From Maricaulis sp. (GTDB taxonomy: Bacteria; Pseudomonadota; Alphaproteobacteria; Caulobacterales; Maricaulaceae): a stretch of DNA of 64,000 bases. Of the stretch, positions 55,301 to 64,000 are shown piece by piece; position 1 is the stretch's first letter; every line of letters starts with the position of its first letter. The DNA lies in contig NZ_JAEPNI010000001.1 in assembly GCF_017643475.1 (NCBI RefSeq), positions 1,240,001 through 1,304,000 on the forward strand, given 5' to 3'. The notes beneath the pieces are model-generated. The model was not told the origin of the DNA. It ran no database searches and saw only the letters and a program-made list of their open reading frames with translations. The translations under genes were made by a program, and so were the position numbers.

Positions 55301-55798
55301 ATGGCATTTAATCCGGTAAAACAAAGACCTTACGGCGAACCCAAAGAGGTTGTCGCGCGCCTGTTCGAGGAAGTGGGCGGTATCCCCAAGGTCATGGAAT
55401 TGCTGGACCTTTCCCGCACACGTGTCTATGCGCTGGCGGACCCGGATTCGACCAACGAGATTTCCTATGCCCGCGTCTGCACGCTGACCGAGGACGGCGC
55501 CACCGCCGCGGCCCAGCACCTGGCAGCCCTGGCCGGTGGCCTGTTTGTGCCGCTGGAAAAGGCCGAGGACGCCGACTGGCTGGCCCTGGCCGGTGAAGCC
55601 AGCCGCCGCAATGCCCGCAATATCGCCGCCCTGATGGAATCCCTGTCGGAAACCGCCCGGTCTCCGGGCGAGGTCGATCAGCAGGAAGCCCGCGATCTGC
55701 TCAAGATCCTGGACGAACAGCTCGGGGTTCTGGCCATGCAACGCGCCAAGCTCTCGCTGATCGCGTCCGGCGAGCTGGAAGACAACGCAAACGGCTGA
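55301..55798 (+). CDS. hypothetical protein, possible HTH regulator
   Basis: A 165-aa protein from the ATG at 55301, which has an AGGGG element; the frame is open back to a GTG at 55226. The N-terminal part (KEVVARLFEEVGGIPKVMELLDLSRTRVYALADPDS) looks like a helix-turn-helix of the Cro or phage-regulator kind, with GGIPKVMELL then SRTRVYALAD as the two helices. The rest is helical and Ala-rich, with LLKILDEQLGVLAMQRAKLS at the end. Family not recognised. It follows the ilvC-like gene. Confidence 0.7.
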   Translation: MAFNPVKQRPYGEPKEVVARLFEEVGGIPKVMELLDLSRTRVYALADPDSTNEISYARVCTLTEDGATAAAQHLAALAGGLFVPLEKAEDADWLALAGEASRRNARNIAALMESLSETARSPGEVDQQEARDLLKILDEQLGVLAMQRAKLSLIASGELEDNANG

Positions 55799-55866
55799 TC
55801 AAGATTGCGGCTGGCTCGATCTCTGCTTAGGTAGTTGCGGGTGAACCAGTAAGGGCCAGCGCCTTC

Positions 55867-56580
55867 ATGAGCGGCATCATCAATTTCATCATGCGTATGG
55901 ACGCCAAGGCGTTGCGGGCTGTGCTCGTGTCGCTGGCGCTGTTTGCAGCCCTGGGCGTGATGTTTGTAGCCGGCAAGATGCTGTTTGATGCGGACCAGAG
56001 CCCGGTTGCGAGCTGGTTTGCATGGCTTTCCGAGCAATGGTTTGCCCTGCCGCTGACGATCGCGATCTTCATCGCTTTGTCCTTTGTCGGTTTTCCACAA
56101 TTTGTCCTGATGGGCGCGGCTGTCGTCGCCTTCGGAGCCATCGAGGGCTTCCTCTATGCCTGGCTGGGCACGCTGGCAGCCGCGAGCGTGCATTACTGGC
56201 TCGGGCTGAGGTTCGGATCGAGCCTGGTCCAACGATATGGCGGGGAGTGGGCCAACCGCATCTCCGACTTTATCGGCCGCAATGGCATGCTGGCCTCGAT
56301 CATCGTGCGCTTTGTTCCGTCCGGCCCCTTCATTGTTGTCAATATGGGTTTTGGCGTGACGCGAACGCCTTACTGGGCGTTTATCCTGGGCCTGGCGATT
56401 GGTGCAGCCTGCAAGATCGTCATTGTCAGCCTGGGCTGGCAGATCATCCTGGATTTCTTCAATGGTCAGGACCCGATGGTCATTGCCCTGCTGGTCTCGG
56501 CCATGGTCGCATGGATTGGCCTGATGCTGGTGGCGCGCCGCTGGCTGCGCCGCAATCGTCCGGAAAAAACCGACGCCTGA
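55867..56580 (+). CDS. TVP38/TMEM64 (VTT-domain) membrane protein
   Basis: A 237-aa inner-membrane protein with about six helices. The VTT/SNARE-assoc core shows VGFPQFVLMGAAVVAFGAIEG, the LGTLAAASVHYWLG segment and the FVPSGPFIVVNMGFGVTRTPYWAFILG block, which is the F-x-P-x-x-P-F-x-x-x-N signature of DedA/TVP38 proteins. Homologues act in lipid scrambling or transport. The exact role here is not known. It precedes mreB by 168 bases, a region likely to hold the mreB promoter. Confidence 0.88.
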   Translation: MSGIINFIMRMDAKALRAVLVSLALFAALGVMFVAGKMLFDADQSPVASWFAWLSEQWFALPLTIAIFIALSFVGFPQFVLMGAAVVAFGAIEGFLYAWLGTLAAASVHYWLGLRFGSSLVQRYGGEWANRISDFIGRNGMLASIIVRFVPSGPFIVVNMGFGVTRTPYWAFILGLAIGAACKIVIVSLGWQIILDFFNGQDPMVIALLVSAMVAWIGLMLVARRWLRRNRPEKTDA

Positions 56581-56655
56581 GCCCGTCTCCGTCTGGATGC
56601 CTCGCGCGACCAGCTGCAGCTGTTTCCTGAAAAGACGGAAGAATTGTGGAATTAG

Positions 56656-57789
<1,134 letters not shown>

Positions 57790-57822
57790 TACACAGCGGG
57801 GCGGGGGAGAAGGAGTAGGTCG

Positions 57823-58785
57823 TTGGCGTCACGGCGCACGGCACGACACGATGCGGAACATGGGGTCCGCTTTTCGCGCACGATCTTCATCATGTTGATC
57901 GTAGTATCGAGCGCGCTGATCATGTTCGACCGTCCGGCGTCCAGATCAGTGGCTTTTGCGGGTTTTCGTGCCTCTTTCACCGACATCGCAGCACCACTGC
58001 TTGAGCTGGCCGCGCAGCCCATCCGGGCGGTGAAGGGTATTGGACCCTATTTCCGGATGCAGGGTGACCTGGCGGCCGAAAATGCCGAGCTGCGCCAGCA
58101 ACTGATCGAGGCGCGTTACTGGGAAGACCTGGCCTATCGACAGCGCGACCGTATCGAGGTCTATGAAAGCGCCCTGAACGTACAGACGCAGGCGACCCAG
58201 GACCGGATCGGTGCCTGGACTGTAGCGGATCCGCGTGGCCCCTTTGTGCATGCCCGTCTGATCGGTCGTGGCAGAAACGCCGGCATTGCCGACGGGTATC
58301 CCGTCATCAATCTCTACGGCCTGGTCGGACGTGTCTACGAGACCGGCGAGCGTTCGGCACGCGTACTTCTGCTGACCGACCTGAACTCGAACATCCCGGT
58401 GATGGTGGACCGGTCCAATTCCCGCGCCATCCTGACCGGCGACAATTCCGAGTACCCGCGCCTGCAATATCTCGGACGTAATCCCGATATCGAGGCCGGT
58501 GATCGTATTGTTTCTTCCGGTGATGACGGCGTCCTGCCACGGGGCTTGCCAGTCGGTGTGGCCGTGCCGACGCGGGATGGCGGCTGGCGGGTCGAGCTCT
58601 ATTCAGACCAGGCGCCGATCGATTTTGTCTGGGTCTGGCCCTATGTGCCTGCGGTTATCCCGCAGCGAGAGGAAGCTGAGACTGCTTCGGCAGAGGTTGA
58701 AACGGACCTGCCGGCACCCGCAGAAACTGCATCGGTCGAAGCAGGCGACACTGCGCAGCCCGCAACCGAGGAGGGCGGGCAATGA
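57823..58785 (+). CDS. mreC: rod shape-determining protein MreC
   Basis: Periplasmic scaffold that activates PBP2-RodA. It has 320 aa with a TTG start at 57823 supported by AAGGAG seven bases upstream and by the absence of a nearby in-frame ATG. A cytoplasmic basic tail, one transmembrane helix (about 24-42), a coiled coil (DLAAENAELRQQLIEARYW) and the beta-barrel domain (AIADGYPVINLYGLVGRVYETG and LTGDNSEYPRLQYLG) follow. An acidic Ala/Pro/Glu-rich tail of about 50 residues ends it. It overlaps mreD by 4 bases. Confidence 0.94.
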   Translation: MASRRTARHDAEHGVRFSRTIFIMLIVVSSALIMFDRPASRSVAFAGFRASFTDIAAPLLELAAQPIRAVKGIGPYFRMQGDLAAENAELRQQLIEARYWEDLAYRQRDRIEVYESALNVQTQATQDRIGAWTVADPRGPFVHARLIGRGRNAGIADGYPVINLYGLVGRVYETGERSARVLLLTDLNSNIPVMVDRSNSRAILTGDNSEYPRLQYLGRNPDIEAGDRIVSSGDDGVLPRGLPVGVAVPTRDGGWRVELYSDQAPIDFVWVWPYVPAVIPQREEAETASAEVETDLPAPAETASVEAGDTAQPATEEGGQ

Positions 58786-59303
58786 GAAAACCCAAGGAAC
58801 GCTCTGCACCTTACTGGTCCGCGCTGGGTTGTGTGCTGTCGGTTGTGGCGGCGCTCTTGTTCCAGGCCGCTCCGACGCGCCTCATCGAAGGCATCACCAT
58901 CATGCCCACCTGGCCTTTGATGGTGATTTTCCTGTGGTCGGGCCTGCGTCCCTATTTCATGCCGCCGATTGCCGTTTTCGCGATCGGCATCACCCAGGAC
59001 CTGTTGACCGGAGCGCCGATGGGCATCTGGGCGTTGTCCTACCTGGTATCGATCTCGGTGTTCCGTTTTCGCGGCGAGGACGGCATGCCGAGAGATCTGC
59101 CGCCGATCGTCCTGCGGTTCGGGGGAACGCTTTTGCTGGCCCAGGCCATTGCCTTTTCTGCCGGTTTCTTTGCGCTGGGTGAGATGCCGCATCTTCAGCC
59201 CTTGATCATTGAGACCATTGCCTCAATCCTGATGTTTCCGATGCTGGCCTTTCTGGCTGTGCGTCGCCGGCGCGGCAGCCGGTCAGGTTTCATCGGGGGG
59301 TGA
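58782..59303 (+). CDS. mreD: rod shape-determining protein MreD
   Basis: Small integral membrane partner of MreC. It has 173 aa and five predicted helices. The family segment is the central VFAIGITQDLLTGAPMGIWALSY, where the G-x-x-x-D-x-x-x-G-x-x-x-G pattern is conserved. The start overlaps the mreC stop (ATGA), and mrdA starts 12 bases later. The assignment rests equally on that motif and on the operon position. Confidence 0.92.
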   Translation: MRKPKERSAPYWSALGCVLSVVAALLFQAAPTRLIEGITIMPTWPLMVIFLWSGLRPYFMPPIAVFAIGITQDLLTGAPMGIWALSYLVSISVFRFRGEDGMPRDLPPIVLRFGGTLLLAQAIAFSAGFFALGEMPHLQPLIIETIASILMFPMLAFLAVRRRRGSRSGFIGG

Positions 59304-59315
59304 TCGCGAGGAAAG

Positions 59316-61193
59316 ATGCGCGCAGATCGCCAGGAACAGGAACTCAAATTCACCCGCCGGGCTCTCTTGCTCTCCGGCGCAGGGGCGCTGGGCTTCACTA
59401 TTCTCGGCGCACGCCTCTATGCGCTCCAGGTGCTGGACAGCGAGCGGTATCGCCTGTTGTCGGAAGACAATCAGTTCAATTTCCAGCTTACACCGCCATC
59501 GCGCGGGCGCATTCTCGATCGTTTCGGGGTGCCCATCGCGGACAATCGCGACAGCTATCGCATCCTGCTGACGCCGGAAGGCACCAGCGACATCGATACG
59601 TCGCTGGATCTGCTCGGCCGCCATATGACGATCTCGCAGGGGCGCCGCGATCTGATCCACCGCCGGGCGCGCCAGAATCGCAGTTTCCAGCCGATCACCG
59701 TCGCCAACGATCTGGACTGGCAGACCTTCTCGACGGTCAATCTCTATGCGCCGGACATTCCGGGCATCACGCCGGATGTCGAGGAAGTGCGCAATTATCC
59801 TTACGGCGAGGCCTTTGCCCATGTTGTGGGTTATGTGCAGACGCCGAACGAGGATGATATCGCCAATGACCATCCCGATGCCGAGCGCCTGCTCCGCCAG
59901 CCGGGTTTTCGCGTTGGCAAGAATGGTGTCGAAATTGCGCGTGAACACGACCTTCGTGGTGCCGCCGGTGCCCTGAAGACCGAGGTGGATGCGGCAGGCC
60001 GCATTATCCGCGAGATCCCGGACCAGTCCGTTGATCCCAGTCAGGGCATGGATGTTGTGCTGACCCTGGATGCGGACATCCAGCGTTTCGCATCCGAACG
60101 ACTGGGCGATGAGAGTGCATCCGCTGTTGTGATCGACGTGAATACCGGTGAGTTGATCGCGCTGGTATCCAATCCGTCTTTCGACCCGAACCTGTTTGTC
60201 CGCGGTATCTCCTCGGCAGATTATGCGCGTTATCGCGATAATGATCACCGGCCGCTCTATCACAAGTCCATCCAGGGGACTTATCCACCCGGTTCGACCT
60301 TCAAGGCCGTCGTTGCCGCGGCAGCGCTGGAAGCGGGCATAATCGAACCGTCCGAGAGCGTGCGCTGTACCGGTTCGACGCGCCTGGGCAATCGCGATTT
60401 CCATTGCTGGCGGCGGGAAGGGCATGGTCGTGTGGACCTGCATGAGGCGTTAAAGACGTCCTGCGATATCTATTTCTACGAGATTGCCGAGCGGCTGGGC
60501 ATCGATCGCATCAATGAGATGGCGGCCCGCTTTGGTATCGGCGAGGAGTTTGATATCGGCATTGCGGGCGTGGCGCGCGGGCTGAACCCGAGCCCGGCCT
60601 GGCTGATGGCCAATCGCAACCAGCCCTGGACAACCGGCCGCACCTATAACACGGGCATCGGGCAGGGTTTCACCCTGGCGTCTCCCTTGCAGCTCGCCGT
60701 GATGACGGCCCGCGTCGCGTCCGGCCGTGCGGTCCAGCCGACCCTTTTCCGCAACGCCATGACACCGCCTGCCCAGCATATGGGGCTCAGTGACGACACC
60801 ATGGCCCGGGTTCGTGAGGGCCTGCGGGCCGTCGTGCACGAACAGGGCGGGACGTCATTCTCGCTGGGCGGATTGGGTATTGAAGGCGTAGAGATGGCCG
60901 GCAAGACTGGTACGGCGCAGGTCTATTCCATCACCGCCGAAGAGCGCGAACAGGGCGTGAGGGAGCAGGAAGATCTGCCCTGGCGCCTGCGCGACCATGG
61001 CCTTTTCATGTGTTACGCGCCCGCCGATAATCCCAAGTATGCATGTGTCGTCGTGGTTGAACATGGCGGCGGCTCCAGTGCGGCGACGCGGCCTGCGCGC
61101 GATATCCTGCGTCGGACAGTGGCGCGTGATCCGTCGAGCCGACCGGGTGTCTTTGCCTCGCTCGCCCCGTCGACCACACGAGGTGGCATCTGA
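59316..61193 (+). CDS. mrdA: penicillin-binding protein 2 (peptidoglycan transpeptidase)
   Basis: Class B PBP that crosslinks lateral wall with RodA. It has 625 aa. An N-terminal membrane anchor (about 15-38) is followed by the pedestal domain starting RGRILDRFGVPIADN. The transpeptidase motifs are S327 in YPPGSTFK, SCD in LKTSCDIYFYE and KTG in MAGKTGTAQVYS. All catalytic elements are present. The stop and the rodA start overlap as TGATG, so the two partners are made together. Confidence 0.97.
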   Translation: MRADRQEQELKFTRRALLLSGAGALGFTILGARLYALQVLDSERYRLLSEDNQFNFQLTPPSRGRILDRFGVPIADNRDSYRILLTPEGTSDIDTSLDLLGRHMTISQGRRDLIHRRARQNRSFQPITVANDLDWQTFSTVNLYAPDIPGITPDVEEVRNYPYGEAFAHVVGYVQTPNEDDIANDHPDAERLLRQPGFRVGKNGVEIAREHDLRGAAGALKTEVDAAGRIIREIPDQSVDPSQGMDVVLTLDADIQRFASERLGDESASAVVIDVNTGELIALVSNPSFDPNLFVRGISSADYARYRDNDHRPLYHKSIQGTYPPGSTFKAVVAAAALEAGIIEPSESVRCTGSTRLGNRDFHCWRREGHGRVDLHEALKTSCDIYFYEIAERLGIDRINEMAARFGIGEEFDIGIAGVARGLNPSPAWLMANRNQPWTTGRTYNTGIGQGFTLASPLQLAVMTARVASGRAVQPTLFRNAMTPPAQHMGLSDDTMARVREGLRAVVHEQGGTSFSLGGLGIEGVEMAGKTGTAQVYSITAEEREQGVREQEDLPWRLRDHGLFMCYAPADNPKYACVVVVEHGGGSSAATRPARDILRRTVARDPSSRPGVFASLAPSTTRGGI

Positions 61194-62350
61194 TGGCTGT
61201 TTTCCGCGAGACCGTTCCCCGCGACCTTCCGGGCAAGATGATGGAGATCAACTGGTCTCTCGTCTTGCTGCTGGGCCTTCTGGGCGTAGCTGGCGTGGCG
61301 ATGCTGTACTCGCTGGCTGGCGCCGAATGGAATCCGTGGGCGGTGCGCCATGCCCTGCGTCTGGGTGTCGGCTTTACGGGCATGCTGATCGTGGCCATGT
61401 TCCCGCCGCGCTTCTGGATAGGCGTCGCCTATCCCATCTATTTCGGCGCCTTGTTATTGCTTGTCCTGGTCGAGTTTGCCGGGGTCAGTATCAACGGCGC
61501 CCAGCGCTGGATCGATCTGGGGCCGCTACGCCTGCAGCCCTCCGAGGTGATGAAGGTGGCCCTGGTGCTGGCCCTGGCGCGTTTCTATCATGATCTGCCG
61601 ACCGAGAAGGTGACCTCGCTGTCCGGATTGATACCGCCGATGATGATTATCGGTGCTCCGGCGGCCCTGATCATCGGTCAGCCCGATCTGGGGACAACCC
61701 TGCTGTTGATCGCCACCGGCCTTGCCGTGATCTTCATGGCCGGGTTGAGCTGGTGGTTCATCCTGATCGTGGGCGTGCTGGGCCTGATGGGTGTTGTCGG
61801 CATTGCCGTTGTCGGGTTGGAAAACATCCTGGCCGAATACCAGATGGACCGGGTGAGGGCCTTCACCAATCCGGATTTTGATCCCCTGGGCATCAATTAT
61901 CACCCGAACCAGGCGGTGATCACGCTCGGATCGGGCGGAATGACCGGCAAGGGATATCTCGAGGGTACGCAGTCCAAGCTGGGTTTCCTTCCAGAGATGC
62001 AGACCGACTATATCTTCACCGCCCTGGGCGAGGAGTTCGGCTTTGTAGGCGGGATTTCCGTACTGGCGATCAATGCGCTGATCATGGCGCAGGGTGTCGG
62101 CGTCGCCGTGAGCTGCAAGAGCCCATTCCTGCGTCTTTTGACGATGGGCCTGATCACGACCTATGCGCTTTATGTCTTCATCAATATCGGCATGGTCTCG
62201 CGCCTGATGCCGGTGGTGGGCGTGCCTTTACCGCTGATTTCCTATGGTGGCACCGTGGTGCTCTCCATCCTGGTGGCCTTCGGATTGATCCTGGGCGCGC
62301 ATATCCACCGCAATGCCGAGCCGCCACGCGGTGTCGGACTGTTCGGCTGA
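61193..62350 (+). CDS. rodA: RodA, SEDS peptidoglycan glycosyltransferase
   Basis: Polymerises lipid II for the elongasome with PBP2. It has 385 aa and ten predicted helices. SEDS hallmarks are GAQRWIDLGPLRLQPSEVMK, GQPDLGTTLLLIATG, then NYHPNQAVITLGSGGMTGKGYLEGTQ (shortened from a longer motif), FLPEMQTDYIFTALGEEFGFVGG and PVVGVPLPLISYGGT. These are the RodA versions of the motifs rather than FtsW, and the operon with mreBCD-mrdA confirms it. Confidence 0.97.
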   Translation: MAVFRETVPRDLPGKMMEINWSLVLLLGLLGVAGVAMLYSLAGAEWNPWAVRHALRLGVGFTGMLIVAMFPPRFWIGVAYPIYFGALLLLVLVEFAGVSINGAQRWIDLGPLRLQPSEVMKVALVLALARFYHDLPTEKVTSLSGLIPPMMIIGAPAALIIGQPDLGTTLLLIATGLAVIFMAGLSWWFILIVGVLGLMGVVGIAVVGLENILAEYQMDRVRAFTNPDFDPLGINYHPNQAVITLGSGGMTGKGYLEGTQSKLGFLPEMQTDYIFTALGEEFGFVGGISVLAINALIMAQGVGVAVSCKSPFLRLLTMGLITTYALYVFINIGMVSRLMPVVGVPLPLISYGGTVVLSILVAFGLILGAHIHRNAEPPRGVGLFG

Positions 62351-62464
62351 GCAACATCCTCTGCGCTGTCAAGCTTGACCGGGCCTTCCGCATGGGGAAG
62401 TGTGCGCGGCGATTTGTAGCAATACGAGGTGGCCGGTGAGGGGCTGCCCGGAGGGGAGAGTATC

Positions 62465-63841
62465 ATGGCGGCAACACCAGCACCGGGTGCCCATGCGCAC
62501 TGGTCGTCGCGTTTTGCATTTATCATGGCTGCGGTCGGTTCCGCAGTCGGTCTCGGCAATCTCTGGCGTTTCCCGTTTGAAACGGGACAGAACGGCGGAA
62601 GTGCATTTGTTCTTGTATATTTGGCGTGCGTCTTCCTAATCGCATTTCCAGTTTTGATGTCCGAATTCGCGATTGGACGACATGCCCAGAAGTCGGCGGT
62701 TTCGTCTACCCGCCAGATTGCCATGGATGCAAAGAAGTCTGCCCGTTGGTCGATAGTCGGCTGGGTTTGCATGATTGGTGGATTTCTCGTGCTCACCATC
62801 TACTCGGTTATTGCGGGTCGCATCATGGCGTACGCGACCGGCGGATTCATGGGGCTATTCGCTGTCGACGGCGGGATTGAAACCTTCCTTAACGGCGCGA
62901 GCGGAGAGGCCGGCATCTCGCGCGGGTTGGCGTGGCACTTCGTCTTCATGCTGCTGACTGTGATGATTGTTGCCCGGGGCCTGAAAGGCGGCATTGAGCG
63001 AGTTGTAACTATTCTGATGCCGCTGTTCTTCGTGATGCTTATCGGTTTGACCCTGTTCGGAGTTGTCCGAGGGCTTGGTGATGGTTCGACGTGGGAAGCG
63101 GCAAGGTACCTTTTCACACCCAACTGGAGTGCGGTCGACGCATCAGTCGTAATTGCAGCGCTCGGCCAAGCATTCTTTTCCGTAGGAGTGGCGTCGGCAA
63201 TTATGATTACCTACGGTTCGTATCTTACGAAGGATACGAACATTGGCGAGAACGCCTTTTTCATCACAAGTGCTGACACGGTCGTGGCATTGATCGCAGG
63301 ATTCATGATCTTTCCGGTGTTGTTCTCCGCAGGCGCACCACTGGACGGAAATCCGATCTTTGATGCTCTCCCGGGCTTGTTTGCACAAATGCCCGCAGGG
63401 CAGTTTATCGGCGGCGCCTTTTTCTTTCTCGCTGTGATTGCAGCTTTGACTTCGTCGATTTCATTGTTGGAAGCCACAGTCGCGTTTTTTGATGAGCATT
63501 CTGATTTCGGTCGGCCAACGTCGGCTTGGCTGTTAGGTGGATTTGCATTCATGATTGGCGCAGGGGCTGTCCATTCGCCGGAGTTTGATGGTTGGGTCAA
63601 TTTGCTCTCAGGCGAGACACTGCTGCCGCTGGGTGGATTCCTGATCGCAGTATTCGTCGGCTGGGTGATCCCGAAAAAACTCCTCCGCGAGGAATTGAGT
63701 CATGCATCACCACGACTGTTCGGCTTCTTCCACTTCATGATGCGGTGGGTCGTACCAGTTGCAGTGGGAGCTGTGTTTGTGCTGGGCGTGGACGCAAATT
63801 TCAACGGTGGCCAACTTAACGAGGCCCTCGGACTGGGCTAG
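62465..63841 (+). CDS. SLC6/NSS-family sodium-dependent symporter
   Basis: A 458-aa membrane transporter of the neurotransmitter:sodium symporter family (LeuT/MhsT-like). The ATG at 62465 has a GGAGGGGAG ribosome-binding site. The unwound helix-1 signature is AAVGSAVGLGNLWRFP, followed by TGQNGGSAFVLVYL. Later segments are the FSVGVASAIMITYGSY sodium-site helix and ALTSSISLLEATVAF. Bacterial members carry amino acids; the substrate here is unknown. From about 62610 on, third codon positions are visibly richer in A/T than in the rodA-side genes, perhaps a sign of transfer. It shares CTAG stops with pip. Confidence 0.92.
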   Translation: MAATPAPGAHAHWSSRFAFIMAAVGSAVGLGNLWRFPFETGQNGGSAFVLVYLACVFLIAFPVLMSEFAIGRHAQKSAVSSTRQIAMDAKKSARWSIVGWVCMIGGFLVLTIYSVIAGRIMAYATGGFMGLFAVDGGIETFLNGASGEAGISRGLAWHFVFMLLTVMIVARGLKGGIERVVTILMPLFFVMLIGLTLFGVVRGLGDGSTWEAARYLFTPNWSAVDASVVIAALGQAFFSVGVASAIMITYGSYLTKDTNIGENAFFITSADTVVALIAGFMIFPVLFSAGAPLDGNPIFDALPGLFAQMPAGQFIGGAFFFLAVIAALTSSISLLEATVAFFDEHSDFGRPTSAWLLGGFAFMIGAGAVHSPEFDGWVNLLSGETLLPLGGFLIAVFVGWVIPKKLLREELSHASPRLFGFFHFMMRWVVPVAVGAVFVLGVDANFNGGQLNEALGLG

Positions 63842-64000
63842 CCCATCTGATCTGCAAAGGCGTCGGTCGCGCGCACCAGTGCGTCGACCACGCCGGGCTC
63901 GCCGGCCGCATGGCCGGCATCGCCAATTAACTGGAGCCTTGCTCGCGGCCAGACCCGGGCAAGGCTCCAGGCCGTTTTGGGCGGCGTCACAACGTCATAC
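63838..64000 (-). CDS. pip: prolyl aminopeptidase, 3' end only
   Basis: The minus-strand frame entering at the window's right edge encodes about 53 residues, YDVVTPPKTAWSLARVWP then a strand and GDAGHAAGEPGVVDALV, ending FADQMG. This is the C-terminus of an S33 proline iminopeptidase, including the catalytic His of the D-A-G-H motif and the substrate segment C/T-P-P-x-x-A-W. The rest of the gene lies outside the window. The TAG overlaps the symporter's TAG by 4 bases (CTAG). Confidence 0.88.
   Translation of the reverse strand, partial: YDVVTPPKTAWSLARVWPRARLQLIGDAGHAAGEPGVVDALVRATDAFADQMG

Noticed and set aside
59283-60443. 386-codon antisense frame over mrdA
   Set aside because: It lies entirely opposite PBP2 and is of unnatural composition.

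Overview
The window reads as one contiguous, gene-dense chromosomal segment of a stalked or dimorphic alphaproteobacterium of the Caulobacterales/Maricaulales/Hyphomonadaceae kind. The evidence is the dcw-cluster end ddl-ftsQ-ftsA-x-ftsZ-lpxC-bamD-recN-ligA, a CtrA-type box and a GANTC (CcrM-type) site in the ftsZ promoter, a circularly permuted two-piece tmRNA, an alphaproteobacterial SspB, and ATP12, DUF1244, DUF4169 and SspB families typical of Alphaproteobacteria. A Maricaulis-like marine organism is my best guess, by inference only. I see no prophage, insertion sequence, CRISPR array, rRNA or tRNA.

Layout. 1-11205 (+): cell division and envelope block (ddl 5'-truncated by the window edge, ftsQ, ftsA, an unknown gene, ftsZ, lpxC, bamD), then DNA repair (recN, ligA). 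11209-16720 (mostly -): a tandem pair of paralogous lipoproteins, an M24B aminopeptidase P, YceI, secreted and membrane unknowns, and two small genes (52 aa at 14313-14471; 33 aa at 16619-16720). 16966-24057: crcB, an RluA-type pseudouridine synthase, DUF1244, a HAD phosphatase, ATP12, a CelD-like acyltransferase, a tandem pair of secreted paralogues, and a propionyl-CoA carboxylase beta chain. 24054-31383: a membrane LytTR regulator divergent from a beta-lactamase-fold serine hydrolase, a desaturase, prmA, yccF and a UvrD-type helicase. 31472-37752: a lipoprotein, an amber-interrupted bacteriohemerythrin, two helical unknowns (one with a CheZ/FliM-like DIDALF tail), a ClC channel, an RHH protein, a Tag-like glycosylase, a GIY-YIG-like protein, DUF4169 and a PhyH-type oxygenase. 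37755-47256: fumC, a RusA-like protein, a secreted protein, an S9 peptidase, then an sspB-thioesterase-MFS string, a STAS-like protein, the permuted ssrA, a DUF3667 protein and a VOC protein.

47447-64000 (+): thymidylate metabolism (thyA, MazG-like, unknown, folA), membrane proteostasis (hflK, hflC, degP, miaA), a divergent IlvC homologue with an unknown partner, a VTT membrane protein, the rod-shape operon mreB-mreC-mreD-mrdA(PBP2)-rodA, an SLC6-type symporter, and on the minus strand the 3' end of a prolyl aminopeptidase running off the window.

Functionally, the two ends hold the septal (FtsQ/A/Z) and lateral (MreBCD/PBP2/RodA) growth machineries. The 44-46 kb part holds the trans-translation tag RNA within 1 kb of the adaptor expected to deliver tagged proteins to ClpXP. 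The largest stretches with no gene are 16721-16965 (a palindrome and a short direct repeat) and about 35296-35500 (nothing recognised). Four convergent gene pairs share their stop codons in a 4-nt overlap.
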